A stretch of DNA of 64,000 bases from Bacteroidetes bacterium RIFCSPLOWO2_12_FULL_35_15. GTDB lineage: Bacteria > Bacteroidota > Bacteroidia > 2-12-FULL-35-15. The stretch spans positions 1 through 64,000 of the forward strand of contig MEPB01000052.1 in NCBI GenBank assembly GCA_001769385.1, given 5' to 3'. Both the position numbers and the translations under genes were made by a program. The notes beneath the pieces were generated by a model that ran no database searches, was not told the DNA's origin, and saw nothing but the letters and a program-made list of their open reading frames with translations. The first letter of the stretch is position 1. Each line of letters opens with the position of its first letter. This document shows, one piece after another, positions 1 through 9,506 of this stretch.

Positions 1-718
1 TGTTGATTTCGCTTTTCTCAGCACGATGGTCAGTTCGAGTAATTTCGCTTTTCGCGAAATTGTATCGAGAACTTTTAAAAACAAACAAAACTCCAAAAAT
101 GTTCTCGATACATTTCTTTCGCTACCGCTGCAGAAACACTCGAACTGACTTCATCGAAATATTAAGGAATCCGTCATTGCTAGCCAGTTTGTTGATTTTG
201 CTTTTCTCAGCACGATGGTCAGTTCGGGTAATTTCGCTTTTCGCGGAATTGTATCGAGAACTTTTGATAGTAAAAATTATCTCAGGAAATGTTCCCCGAT
301 ACATTTCTTTCGATACCGCTGCAGAAATACTCGAACCGACTTCATCGAAATATTAAGGAATCCGTCATTGCTAGCCAGTTTGTTGATTTCGCTTTTCTCA
401 GCACGATGGTCAGTTCGGGTAATTTCGCTTTTCGCGAAATTGTATCGAGAACTTTTAAAAACAAAAAACCTCAAAAAATGTTCTCGATACATTTCTTTCG
501 CTACCGCTGCAGAAACACTCGAACTGACTTCATCGAAAGATTAAGGAATCCGCCATTGCTAGCCAGTTTGTTGATTTCGTTTTTCTCAGCACGATGGTCA
601 GTTCGAGTAATTTCGCTTTTCGCGGAATTGTATCGAGAACTTTTAAAAACAAAAAACCTCAAAAAATGTTCTCGATACATTTCTTTCGCTACCGCTGCAG
701 AAATACTCGAACTGACAT
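1..718. repeat. Tandem array of four ~189 bp hairpin-forming units
   Basis: Four head-to-tail copies start near positions 1, 190, 381 and 569; the last stops at about 718. Each unit holds two nested inverted repeats. In the first copy GTCAGTTCGAGT (29-40) pairs with ACTCGAACTGAC (138-149), and TGTATCGAGAAC (61-72) pairs with GTTCTCGATACA (101-112), both perfect over 12 bp. A third conserved block (ATTAAGGAATCC then TGCTAGCCAG) links the units. The window opens at a unit boundary, so the array probably continues upstream. The ORFs listed here read through the repeats in several frames and look like artefacts. Function unknown. Confidence 0.9.
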
Positions 719-842
719 TACAGTAAAAAAAATTCTTCTCTCGTAATTCCCCAAAAAGGGTTGCCTCTCTTTTTGAAACTTTTCAAAAATATTTTTTGTA
801 CCATTTGATTGTCTCGTTCGTTATAGATGCAAACACGATCAA

Positions 843-3236
843 ATGAGACACACACTAAAAAATAAATTATTTGTTTTAGCATTTAGCATTACAAGTATTT
901 TATGTTTCGGCCAGCAAAACAGGTCGGCTATATGCCGTTTAGGCGAAATAAGGAATGATTCGTTACTTCCTTATATTCAATCTTTAGAAGTTGATTGTAA
1001 CAAAGATGTAAAAAACTATCTTCAAAAAGCGGATCAGCTTACTGCCCTTAAGCAGATTGAATTGAAGAGTAATGCGAGTTCTGAAGAGTGGGAAGCTTTA
1101 TTCAGGAAAATAAAAACTCAGACAACATTAAAAACAATTGTGTTTAATGAAAATAGATTTTCATCATTACCTTATGGTTATGAGGGTTTGTATTCGATTG
1201 AGAATTTGACATTTAAAAATAATGAGGACTTTGATTATACCGCCTTATTGGATCAATTAATTACACTTCCGAATTTGAGTGATCTGACGCTGGAAGTAGT
1301 TACCATTTTTGAATTGCCGGATAAATTAGGACAACTTAAAAACCTTACAACACTCAGGATAATTAATACGGATGAAGCAATTTCTAAAAATGACACATCA
1401 CTTTTTTCAGTTGAAAAAGAGCCTATCACATTTGATTATTATCTCCATAAAGGCAACAACAAATTTGCTGCTGTAAAATATACGGCCATGGCCGGTGAAA
1501 TTGATAGCGATGAATATAAAGAATTATCAAAACGATTTAATACAACGACTAATTTTGCTGACGCAGGTGTTTCATTTACCCCCAAATATGTAAATGTAAA
1601 TCCTCCAATTAAAGGCATTGATGTAGAGAGGACACATTATACTATTAATCCTCAAATTGAAAATATTATTACCTATCCAAGCGGCACAAAAATTCTGATC
1701 CCGACAAATGCTTTTACTGATAAAGAAGGAAATCCAATAACCTCAAGCATAACAATCAGTTATCGTGAATTCAGGGATCCGGTAGATTTTTTAGTAAGTG
1801 GGATACCAATGAAATACGATACTGCAGGAGAAATTACAAATTTTGAATCAGCGGGAATGTTCGAGCTGACTGCCAGTTACAAGAACGATCCTATCCAGGT
1901 TGCAAAAGATAAAAATATTAACATGAATTTTGCTTCCACAAGCAAGGATTCTACTTATAACTTTTACACTTTCAATGATAGTAGCGGGAACTGGGAGTAT
2001 TTATATAAGCCCCAATCGGTGACCAGTAAAACAATTATCAAATTGAGCCCGCCAACTCCAGCATTTCAGTTTTATAAAAATTATGTTTACTACAATAAAA
2101 ATTATTATGATTCTACCAGATTCGACAAGCGTTTTGATGATAATAAGTATGTGTACACCAATTTCAAAAAAAATAAAGGTGGAAATAATTTCGAATATCG
2201 GATATCCAGAAAAAACCGCAAAAAATCAATGTATTCGTTGATTAAAATAAATAATGTTCGTAAAACAAAGGATGGAACAGTGTTATTTAAAGTGAGTTAT
2301 ATTAATACTTCCCATCCCGAAATGAATGCCTTTAACAATGTATATTTTGCTTTGAATGAAAATATGAGTGCAGCAGAGTTCAGGCAAAAATATGCGCGTA
2401 AAAAATTTTATAACGATATACGTGTAAGCACTTCAGGTGGAGATGTTGATTTAGAGTTAAAAGACAATCAATCCATAAAAAATATTTCAGCAAATCTTGT
2501 ATCCATTAATGGAAAAGGAAAAGTGCAGGATGTGAAAAATCTGAATTCCAAAATGAAACAATATAGCAGAAGATTAAAAACCCGTGAAAAAGTGTTCAAC
2601 AGATCGTTGGCAAAAGGAAAATTGACTCATAATATTATTGAAATAACAGATACCAATCAACTCAGGATGCTTGCTTTTAAGGAAACAAAAAAGTTAATGA
2701 ATGCAGCTGAATTGAAGATGTCGCATGCAGAATGGAAGGAATATTGCAAACAAGCAGAAAAAAACAGAATAGAATGGATGAAGCAAACCAATTCCGTAAA
2801 GCTTGCTCAAACAGAAAAGGCAGAAGCAAATGCTTCAAATCTTGTCCAAAATTTATCATTAAGCGGAACAGGAATTTATAATTGCGATCAAATTCAAAGG
2901 TTAAAACAACCCGTAGAAGTTTTTGCGAGATACAAAACACCTGAGAACGAAAAGCTAAGACCCAAATCCGCTTATATACTTGACAAGACAACAAACTCGG
3001 TTTTTCAATACGATGGTCATTATGGTTTTAGTGCCAGCAAAATAGCATTTAGTAAAAGTAATAATGCTCAAAATACATTATTGGCAGTGAATGAGGATGG
3101 TTCATTAGCAATATATAAAACGGAGCAATTCAAAAAAAATAATTTTAAAAATAAAAACAGTTTTGATTTCGTGGTTACAAAAATTAATTCCAATTTTACA
3201 TCAGTAAGTGATCTTAAAGCATTGATCGGTTTTTAA
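843..3236 (+). CDS. Secreted LRR-like surface protein, function unknown
   Basis: A 797-residue protein with an N-terminal signal peptide (about residues 1-23, hydrophobic core then CFGQ). Residues ~85-180 have leucine-rich-repeat spacing (LPNLSDLTL, LGQLKNLTTLRI). Residues ~265-390 match a module common in Bacteroidota surface proteins, with 'YPSGTKILIPTNAF' and 'FESAGMFEL' landmarks, probably a beta-sandwich. The C-terminal half is Lys/Asn-rich without recognised motifs. No catalytic signature is visible, so a cell-surface structural or binding role is an inference. It is a single gene with its own downstream terminator. The repeat array ends about 125 bp upstream. Confidence 0.8.
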   Translation: MRHTLKNKLFVLAFSITSILCFGQQNRSAICRLGEIRNDSLLPYIQSLEVDCNKDVKNYLQKADQLTALKQIELKSNASSEEWEALFRKIKTQTTLKTIVFNENRFSSLPYGYEGLYSIENLTFKNNEDFDYTALLDQLITLPNLSDLTLEVVTIFELPDKLGQLKNLTTLRIINTDEAISKNDTSLFSVEKEPITFDYYLHKGNNKFAAVKYTAMAGEIDSDEYKELSKRFNTTTNFADAGVSFTPKYVNVNPPIKGIDVERTHYTINPQIENIITYPSGTKILIPTNAFTDKEGNPITSSITISYREFRDPVDFLVSGIPMKYDTAGEITNFESAGMFELTASYKNDPIQVAKDKNINMNFASTSKDSTYNFYTFNDSSGNWEYLYKPQSVTSKTIIKLSPPTPAFQFYKNYVYYNKNYYDSTRFDKRFDDNKYVYTNFKKNKGGNNFEYRISRKNRKKSMYSLIKINNVRKTKDGTVLFKVSYINTSHPEMNAFNNVYFALNENMSAAEFRQKYARKKFYNDIRVSTSGGDVDLELKDNQSIKNISANLVSINGKGKVQDVKNLNSKMKQYSRRLKTREKVFNRSLAKGKLTHNIIEITDTNQLRMLAFKETKKLMNAAELKMSHAEWKEYCKQAEKNRIEWMKQTNSVKLAQTEKAEANASNLVQNLSLSGTGIYNCDQIQRLKQPVEVFARYKTPENEKLRPKSAYILDKTTNSVFQYDGHYGFSASKIAFSKSNNAQNTLLAVNEDGSLAIYKTEQFKKNNFKNKNSFDFVVTKINSNFTSVSDLKALIGF

Positions 3237-3256
3237 AATAATATAAACTCAAACTC

Positions 3257-3293
3257 ATGCATTCGGTATTCATTTACTGAATGCATTTTTTAT
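3257..3293 (+). terminator. Rho-independent terminator after the LRR-like gene
   Basis: ATGCATTC (3257-3264) pairs with GAATGCAT (3279-3286) around a 14 nt loop, and a run of T follows. It lies about 20 bp after the stop at 3236. Confidence 0.7.
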
Positions 3294-3454
3294 TTAATAA
3301 ATGAAATGTCGACCACTTCGACTTCGCTCAGTGTAAACTCCGCGGAGGAATCTTTATATTTATTAGAATAATTATAAAGGAGCATTGGGATTTTTTCAAA
3401 GACTCCAAATAAAGAAGAATTGCAGAAAAAAAATAAACGGTTTAATAAATACAG

Positions 3455-5611
3455 ATGAAAAAAATTAGCATAGTACTTTTTCTGTTTGCATCATTCTTGC
3501 AAACGGCTGTTTCTCAAACTAAATTGTTAACGATGGAGGAAGCCGTTGTTAAACAACGAACAACACTTGCCCCTTCAAAATTAAAGCAATTGATGTGGGT
3601 AAAAAATACAAGTACCTATTCATATATTGAAACCAGAGATAAGGAGGAGGTTTTGGTGATCGGTAATACTAGTAATACAAAATTGATCGCTGTTGTTTCT
3701 CTCAATCAATTCAATAATTCATTAGAAAAAGCAAACCTGGAAGCTGTAAAAAGTTTTCCTCCCATCGCCTGGGAAAACGAAAAACAATTTTCGTTTACAA
3801 ATAAAAAGCAACGTGTGGCATTTAATATTGATTCCAAAACAACTAAGATTTTACGAACAGATGATTTTGGTGAGGGAGCCGAAAATCAGGATGTAGCAGC
3901 CAAAACAAACCATGTTGCTTTTACAATAAAAAACAATTTATTTGTTTTTGACGGAAAAAATAATTTAATCGTTACGAATGATGCAGATGAGAATATTGTA
4001 AACGGTCAGTCTGTTCATCGTGATGAGTTCGGTATCAGCAAAGGAACATTTTGGTCGCCAAATGGCGATTTACTTGCCTTTTATCGTATGGACCAAACAA
4101 TGGTTACCGATTATCCAATCATCGATTGGACAAGTCGTCCCGCAAAAAACAATAACATTAAATATCCAATGGCCGGAGATAAAAGTCATGAAGTAATGGT
4201 TGGTATTTACAACAGTAGCACCGGGAAAACGGTATTCCTAAAAACCGGAGACCCTAAAGAGCAATATTTGACGAACATCGCCTGGAGCAAGGATGAACAG
4301 CATCTTTATATTGCCGTTCTGAATCGTGAACAAAACGAAATGAAATTAAATTCATACAGTACAGTTACCGGATATTTTGAAAAAACGTTGTTCGAAGAAA
4401 AACAGGATAAATACGTTCATCCAATGCATTCAATGGTTTTTTTACCAAATACTTCAAATCAATTTATTTGGCAAAGTGAACGTGATGGATACAATCATTT
4501 GTATTTGTATAATAATGACGGAACACTTATAAAACAACTTACCAAAGGGAACTGGATCGTAACTGACTTTGCAGGATTTGATAGTAAAGGAACAAAAGCA
4601 TTTTATACCTCCACTACCGAAAGTGGCATTACACGCAACTTCTACAGTGTGGAAATAAAATCGGGAAAAACAGCGCGACTTACAAAAGGAGAGGGCACAC
4701 ATACAATTGTGTTTAACAGCAATGGAAATTATTTTATTGATAATTTTCAAAGCACTGAAATTCCTCGTAACATAAATGTAAATAGTACCAATGGGAAATC
4801 ATCAAAGCAAATTTATACTGCGTCAAATCCGCTTAAAGATTTTCAATTGGGGCAATTGAATATTTTTAAATTAAAAAGCGAAAATGGTGATGATCTGTTT
4901 TGCAGATTATTTAAACCTGTAAATTTTGATTCAACAAAAAAATATCCCACAATTGTTTATTTATACAATGGGCCGGGTGTACAATTGGTTAACAACACCT
5001 GGAATGCAGGTGGAGACCTGTGGTTTCAATACATGGCCGAGCATGGTTTTGTAGTTTTTACCATGGATGGCCGTGGTAGTTCAAACCGTGGATTGGCTTT
5101 TGAACAAGCTACATTTCGTCATTTTGGTACTGTTGAGATGAAAGATCAATTACTTGGTATTGATTATCTGAAAAGTTTAAAATATGTCGATGCCGGCCGA
5201 ATGGGTTTATTTGGTTGGAGTTATGGAGGATTCATGACCACAAGTATCATGACACGTTATCCTGATATTTTCAAAGCAGCTGTTGCAGGGGGACCTGTAA
5301 TTGACTGGAGTTATTACGAAGTGATGTACACAGAACGTTACATGGATACTCCACAGGAAAATCCTGAAGGATACAAAGAATCCCGTACTATCAATTATGT
5401 TGACAGCCTGAAAGGAAAATTAATGATCATTCATGGAACTCAGGATCCGGTGGTGGTTTGGCAGCATAGTTTAATGTTTCTGAAAGAATGTGTGGATAAG
5501 AAAAAACAAGTGGATTATTTTGTTTATCCCGGTCACGAACACAATGTTATTGGTAAAGACCGGGAGAACTTGTATCAAAAAGTGACTGATTATTTTATGC
5601 AGAATTTATAA
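3455..5611 (+). CDS. S9 family dipeptidyl peptidase (DPP IV-like)
   Basis: A 718-residue secreted serine peptidase. The signal peptide is residues 1-20. A DPP IV-type beta-propeller spans roughly 90-440, and an alpha/beta-hydrolase S9 domain covers about 490-718. The triad is visible: Ser in GWSYGG near residue 587, Asp in GTQDPVV near 662, His in GHEHN near 694. The family removes dipeptides, usually X-Pro or X-Ala, from peptide N-termini; in Bacteroidota these enzymes are periplasmic or surface-exposed and serve peptide nutrition. Length fits the family. The exact specificity (DPP4 or a related type) cannot be read from the motifs alone. Confidence 0.9.
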   Translation: MKKISIVLFLFASFLQTAVSQTKLLTMEEAVVKQRTTLAPSKLKQLMWVKNTSTYSYIETRDKEEVLVIGNTSNTKLIAVVSLNQFNNSLEKANLEAVKSFPPIAWENEKQFSFTNKKQRVAFNIDSKTTKILRTDDFGEGAENQDVAAKTNHVAFTIKNNLFVFDGKNNLIVTNDADENIVNGQSVHRDEFGISKGTFWSPNGDLLAFYRMDQTMVTDYPIIDWTSRPAKNNNIKYPMAGDKSHEVMVGIYNSSTGKTVFLKTGDPKEQYLTNIAWSKDEQHLYIAVLNREQNEMKLNSYSTVTGYFEKTLFEEKQDKYVHPMHSMVFLPNTSNQFIWQSERDGYNHLYLYNNDGTLIKQLTKGNWIVTDFAGFDSKGTKAFYTSTTESGITRNFYSVEIKSGKTARLTKGEGTHTIVFNSNGNYFIDNFQSTEIPRNINVNSTNGKSSKQIYTASNPLKDFQLGQLNIFKLKSENGDDLFCRLFKPVNFDSTKKYPTIVYLYNGPGVQLVNNTWNAGGDLWFQYMAEHGFVVFTMDGRGSSNRGLAFEQATFRHFGTVEMKDQLLGIDYLKSLKYVDAGRMGLFGWSYGGFMTTSIMTRYPDIFKAAVAGGPVIDWSYYEVMYTERYMDTPQENPEGYKESRTINYVDSLKGKLMIIHGTQDPVVVWQHSLMFLKECVDKKKQVDYFVYPGHEHNVIGKDRENLYQKVTDYFMQNL

Positions 5612-5761
5612 ATATAGATTACCTCGCAACATTAAATACCGCAATGAAGCCGGTTTTATGATTTTTTATTCTTAAAACCATACTATTTTCTTGCTTTTCA
5701 GAAACTATACGGATTCAAAGACGTATATACAGGCACGTTCTTAAATAGAAAGGAGGGTATT

Positions 5762-7249
5762 GTGATTTTCAAAGATACCAAAAGCAGATTGTTTTTATTC
5801 TTCATTATTACTACACTGATCACTTATGTTTATCCCTATGGTCTTTCATTAAGCATGTTTCAGCGACAAAATCACGATTCTGTTTCTGTAGAAACATTAG
5901 ATCTGGAGGGCATTCAAAAACGAGGAAAACTCATTGCACTTACCGATAATGGCTCCACCAGTTTTTATATATACAAAGGTGATTCGATGGGATATGAATA
6001 TGAATTGTTAGACGCGTTTACAAAAGAAATGGGGCTTAAACTCGAAATGAGGGTGGCTAAAAATATGAATGCTATTTTTGAACAACTCAATAATGGGAGT
6101 GTTGATATTATTGCGGCTAATTTAACTGTCACAAAAGAAAGATTAAATAGTGTAAATTTTACCGAGCATCTTTTGTTGGCCCGACAGGTACTTATTCAAA
6201 GAAAGCCCAAAGGATGGGAAAATATGACATCTAAAGAATTGGATACAAAATTAATTCGAAATACAATTGATTTGAATGGGAAACGAATTTATGTTAGAAA
6301 AGCATCCTCTTTTTATACTAGATTAACTCATCTTTCTGAAGAAATAGGTGGTAAAATAAACATCATTGAAGTCCCGGGAGAAAATGATACGGAGACATTA
6401 ATAAGCAAAGTTGCCAAGGGAGAAATAGATTATACCGTGGCTGATGAAAATGTGGCCCTGAGTAATCAAACATATTATTCAAATATAGATATCGCCATGG
6501 CTATCAGTTTTCCGCAAAAAATTGCCTGGGCAACAAGAAAACAATCATCTGCATTAACAAAAAAATTAAATGAATGGATTCTTAAAAGAAAAAATTCCAA
6601 TGAAAATCTGGTGATATATAATAAATATTTCAAAACCCCCAAAAAATCAGATCGAGGAAACACCCGACAATACATTTCTTCAGGAGGGAGCTTAACGTCA
6701 CAATATGATGATTTGATTAAAACCTACAGCAAAAAAATTGATTGGGACTGGGAACTTTTAGCTTCAATGATTTATCAGGAATCACATTTTTCTCCAACAG
6801 CCCGATCGTGGGCAGGAGCAAATGGGCTTATGCAGCTTATGCCGGGTACTGCCAAACGCTACGGTTTAGACACGATAGATGCTACTGCAGAGCAGAGTTT
6901 AAAAGCAGGAACAGATTACCTTGTTGATCTGGATAAATATTGGCGGGGATATATTTCTGATAAACAGGAACGAATTAAGTTTATCCTTGCATCTTATAAT
7001 GTTGGTTTGGGCCATGTTATTGACGCGAGGAACCTGGCTATCAAACATGGTAAGAATAAAAATATTTGGTACAATAATGTGGAAAGTATGATATTACAAA
7101 AATCAAATCCGATGGTATATACTGATCCGATTGTAAAATGCGGATATTGCAGGGGACAAGAAACATTTATCTATGTAAAAGAAATATTAAGCCGATATAC
7201 ATTTTATAAAAATAATCACCTCAGTACCGATGCCCTGGTAAAAAATTAA
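5762..7249 (+). CDS. Membrane-bound lytic murein transglycosylase, MltF-like
   Basis: A 495-residue two-domain protein. One membrane segment (about residues 8-30) is followed by a solute-binding-protein-3-like regulatory domain (~50-285) and an SLT lysozyme-like domain (~315-440). The catalytic Glu lies in MIYQESHFSP, followed by GLMQLMPGTAKRYG, typical of family 1 lytic transglycosylases, which cleave peptidoglycan to 1,6-anhydro-muropeptides. The start is GTG, preceded by a strong AGGAGGG (5751-5757) only four bases away; no better upstream start is visible. SBP3 plus SLT is the MltF architecture. It stands alone with about 50 bp to the next gene. Confidence 0.88.
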   Translation: MIFKDTKSRLFLFFIITTLITYVYPYGLSLSMFQRQNHDSVSVETLDLEGIQKRGKLIALTDNGSTSFYIYKGDSMGYEYELLDAFTKEMGLKLEMRVAKNMNAIFEQLNNGSVDIIAANLTVTKERLNSVNFTEHLLLARQVLIQRKPKGWENMTSKELDTKLIRNTIDLNGKRIYVRKASSFYTRLTHLSEEIGGKINIIEVPGENDTETLISKVAKGEIDYTVADENVALSNQTYYSNIDIAMAISFPQKIAWATRKQSSALTKKLNEWILKRKNSNENLVIYNKYFKTPKKSDRGNTRQYISSGGSLTSQYDDLIKTYSKKIDWDWELLASMIYQESHFSPTARSWAGANGLMQLMPGTAKRYGLDTIDATAEQSLKAGTDYLVDLDKYWRGYISDKQERIKFILASYNVGLGHVIDARNLAIKHGKNKNIWYNNVESMILQKSNPMVYTDPIVKCGYCRGQETFIYVKEILSRYTFYKNNHLSTDALVKN

Positions 7250-7301
7250 ATCTGTTTCTGTTTTTTGAATAGTTTTGGGATATAATTTATAATTTTGAAT
7301 C

Positions 7302-7931
7302 ATGAGCAAAACTAACTGGTCAGAAGCACTTAAGCCTTTACTAAAAAAATACAAAGGCAAAACACATCCTTTACAATCAAAAAATTTATATCAATCTGTG
7401 GTGATGGTAATATTGTCGGCACAGGATTCCGACAAACATATTAACGAAATAGCACCCAAACTTTTCAAAGCTTTTCCGGATATGAGATCATTATCAAAAG
7501 CTGATGCAGAAGCATTGTTTCCTTTTGTAAGCAGTGTACGTAACTTTGGTAATAAAACAAAATGGTTAATAGAATTGGCACAAACAGTTAAGGAGGATAA
7601 AAAAATTCCTCTTACTATGGAAGAGTTAATAGAGTTGCCAGGCATTGGCAGAAAATCTGCAAATGTTATTATGCGTGAAGCAGGTGTAAAAGCAGTAGGC
7701 GTTATTGTTGATCTTCATGTGGTAAGAGTCGCGCCACGTTTAGGCATTGCAAGCGGCACAAGCCCTATAACAATAGAAAAAGAAATTATGGCTAAAATAC
7801 CGCAAAAAGACTGGGGTGAAATTGGAATGGCCATTTCTTTTTTAGGTCGTGAAACATGCAGGCCGACAAATCCTAAACATGATGAATGTGTTGTGAACAA
7901 AAGTTGTGAATATTATAAATCCCTGCAATAA
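7302..7931 (+). CDS. nth: Endonuclease III-like DNA glycosylase with altered FeS motif
   Basis: A 209-residue HhH-GPD protein of the Nth family (base excision repair of oxidised pyrimidines). The helix-hairpin-helix LPGIGRKSANVI contains the catalytic Lys, and the catalytic Asp follows in VDLHVVRV. In E. coli Nth a C-terminal C-x6-C-x2-C-x5-C motif binds a 4Fe-4S cluster. Here the pattern reads C-x6-H-x2-C-x5-C (CRPTNPKHDEC then CVVNKSC), so the second ligand is His. The cluster may be His-ligated, altered or absent. Both catalytic residues are intact. The gene lies just upstream of the tRNA-Arg attachment site. Assignment to Nth rather than another HhH-GPD subfamily is likely but not certain. 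Confidence 0.85.
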   Translation: MSKTNWSEALKPLLKKYKGKTHPLQSKNLYQSVVMVILSAQDSDKHINEIAPKLFKAFPDMRSLSKADAEALFPFVSSVRNFGNKTKWLIELAQTVKEDKKIPLTMEELIELPGIGRKSANVIMREAGVKAVGVIVDLHVVRVAPRLGIASGTSPITIEKEIMAKIPQKDWGEIGMAISFLGRETCRPTNPKHDECVVNKSCEYYKSLQ

Positions 7932-8010
7932 GATCAGAAAATTAATTTGAAAATTGTTATTCAGAATTAATTTAAAGCATCAATTGAGCAAAAATTCTAA
8001 AAACAAAAGC

Positions 8011-8018
8011 TAACTTTG
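8011..8018 (+). promoter_or_regulatory. Bacteroidota -7 promoter element for tRNA-Arg
   Basis: TAACTTTG matches the Bacteroidota sigma consensus TAnnTTTG exactly. It sits about 10 bp before the mature tRNA 5' end, which places the start of transcription just upstream of the tRNA. A TTG at 7984-7986 could be the -33 element, though the spacing is slightly long. Confidence 0.6.
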
Positions 8019-8027
8019 TAAAAATCA

Positions 8028-8099
8028 GGTTTCGTAGTTCAACGGATAGAATAGAAGTTTCCTAAACTTTTGATCCCAGTTCGATTCTGGGCGAAATCA
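8028..8099 (+). tRNA. tRNA-Arg (anticodon CCU)
   Basis: A cloverleaf can be drawn by hand. The acceptor stem is GGTTTCG/CGAAATC with discriminator A at 8099. The anticodon stem GAAGT/ACTTT encloses loop TTCCTAA (anticodon CCT), and the T-arm is CCCAG-TTCGATT-CTGGG. CCA is not fully encoded. It reads AGG codons. The 3' part from the T-loop onward is the integrase core site repeated at 35187-35208. Confidence 0.92.
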
Positions 8100-8100
8100 C
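8079..8100 (+). repeat. attL core (22 bp direct repeat, tRNA-Arg 3' end)
   Basis: The 22 bases from the T-loop of tRNA-Arg to just past its 3' end are repeated exactly at 35187-35208. Sequence on both sides of the two copies differs. This is the usual signature of tyrosine-integrase insertion into a tRNA gene, with the tRNA restored at the left end. Confidence 0.92.
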
Positions 8101-8104
8101 GTTT

Positions 8105-8138
8105 AAACCTCAATAGAATCAAGCTATTGAGGTTTTTT
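8105..8138 (+). terminator. Rho-independent terminator just after attL
   Basis: AAACCTCAATAG (8105-8116) pairs perfectly with CTATTGAGGTTT (8124-8135) around a 7 nt loop, followed by Ts. It starts 5 bp past the tRNA-derived repeat, so it belongs to the element and ends tRNA-Arg transcription at its left edge. Confidence 0.8.
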
Positions 8139-8198
8139 AATGAAGTCAAGCCTTTTAAAAATTGTTTCCGCTTACTTCCGCTCATTCCTGCTTAAAAA

Positions 8199-8221
8199 TG
8201 TTGCAGTAATGTTGCAGTAGA
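8199..8221 (+). repeat. Left inner 23 bp repeat, putative integrase arm site
   Basis: Two direct copies of GTTGCAGTA separated by 2 bp, just after the integrase stop codon. The identical 23 bp, in the same orientation, lies at 35114-35136 near the other end. Position and symmetry suggest arm-type binding sites for the integrase or its accessory factor; this is an inference. Confidence 0.75.
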
Positions 8222-8222
8222 G

Positions 8223-9494
8223 CTATGTTTCAGGAGTGCTTTCCTTTTTTTGTGGATTGTTTTTTTCATTCAAAAACTTGATCACATCAACCTTTTTTTT
8301 GCGGGTCGTCTTTGCGTATATCATCGTTGTTTTTATTGTCCTGTGCCCCATTAAGCTGCTGATTGAAGCTATATCTACACCATGTTCAAGCGAATTAGTT
8401 GCAAAAGAATGACGTGATGAATGAAAACTCAGCTTCTTATTAATTCCAACAAGTTTGGCGATTGTCTTAAGATGATCGTTTGTTTTTTGGTTTGTTAACA
8501 TAGGCAAAACTAATCCAGTCTCTTTTCGATGCGATTCGAACCGGTGGAAAATTTCAATTGCAACATCAGTCATTGGGATTTCTATATAGTCCTTTGTTTT
8601 CGTTTGAAATAGGCTAATCCAATAGATGCCATCATTATCAATATTGACCATGCTTTGATTTAATTGAAAAGCATCTGAATATCTTAATCCTGTCGCACAG
8701 GCGAAAATATATGCATCACGTACTCTCATTAATGATTCCCTGCCATCTAAGGGATGGGTTCTTAATAACTCAACTTCATCATTAGTTAAAGAAACCCTGT
8801 TTGCTGGTTTGATAGTCTTCAGCCTAAAACTTAAAAATGGATTGTTAGGAATGATTTCTTTTCTATAAGCGGCATTTACAACGGATTTTATTTTTCGAAT
8901 ATATGTTGTACACGTATGGTAACAAACGCACTTTTTTGTTTTAGGGTTAGGTATTGTTAGTAAGAAATTTTCAAAACGCTCTAAAAATTTACCAGATAAT
9001 TCATTCATTTTTATACTTTGTAAGCCATACAGTTTTAAGAATCTATCTAAATGATTCTTTACTTTGGTATAATGTTTTATAACTCCTATTCCATATTCAT
9101 CTGGACGCAGTTTAATTTCATCAACATAGTGTTTGTAGTAGGTCATAAACTCCATTTCGGGATGAGTAGCTTTTTTATTATCATAAGCGTTTTTTATACT
9201 TTTAGCTGATAAAGGCTGCCCGGTTCTTTTTAAAGTTTCATAAATATGTCTTACTTTTTCTTCTACTTTTTGTAACTCATTATTCCGGGATGTGTTTATT
9301 TTTTTTGTATCGTTAAAACGCTCTTTTTGAAAATCCCAATCAGATTCATTAACTGATTTTAGTTTTAAGGAAATTAATGCCTTATCTCTTTTCAATAAAA
9401 TGCGAGCATAAACGGAACACTCACCGATGATTTTTCCTTTTTTCTTTTCGAGAAGAAATCGAACCGATACTGGTATGTTGTATAAAACCTCCAT
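8223..9494 (-). CDS. Tyrosine recombinase / integrase of the tRNA-Arg element
   Basis: A 423-residue site-specific integrase of the Bacteroidota phage/ICE type. It has an N-terminal arm-binding region (~1-110), a SAM-like core-binding domain (~115-225) and a catalytic domain (~235-400). The active-site set is complete: R271 (TGLRYSD), H358-x2-R361 (HSSRHSF), H384 (LMGHR) and nucleophile Y393 (MIYAKT). It is transcribed toward the tRNA, 123 bp from the core repeat, the usual position for the enzyme that made the insertion. The excisionase-like gene lies 12 bp upstream on the same strand, so the two probably form an operon. Confidence 0.95.
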   Translation of the reverse strand: MEVLYNIPVSVRFLLEKKKGKIIGECSVYARILLKRDKALISLKLKSVNESDWDFQKERFNDTKKINTSRNNELQKVEEKVRHIYETLKRTGQPLSAKSIKNAYDNKKATHPEMEFMTYYKHYVDEIKLRPDEYGIGVIKHYTKVKNHLDRFLKLYGLQSIKMNELSGKFLERFENFLLTIPNPKTKKCVCYHTCTTYIRKIKSVVNAAYRKEIIPNNPFLSFRLKTIKPANRVSLTNDEVELLRTHPLDGRESLMRVRDAYIFACATGLRYSDAFQLNQSMVNIDNDGIYWISLFQTKTKDYIEIPMTDVAIEIFHRFESHRKETGLVLPMLTNQKTNDHLKTIAKLVGINKKLSFHSSRHSFATNSLEHGVDIASISSLMGHRTIKTTMIYAKTTRKKKVDVIKFLNEKNNPQKKESTPET

Positions 9495-9506
9495 TTAAGC
9501 AAATAT

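Noticed and set aside
1-718. CRISPR array
   Set aside because: Units of ~189 bp repeat throughout, with no short repeat/unique spacer alternation and no cas genes.
3-726. Overlapping ORFs of 60-145 residues on both strands
   Set aside because: They read through the tandem hairpin units in several frames and repeat the same peptide stretches; no start context or coding character.
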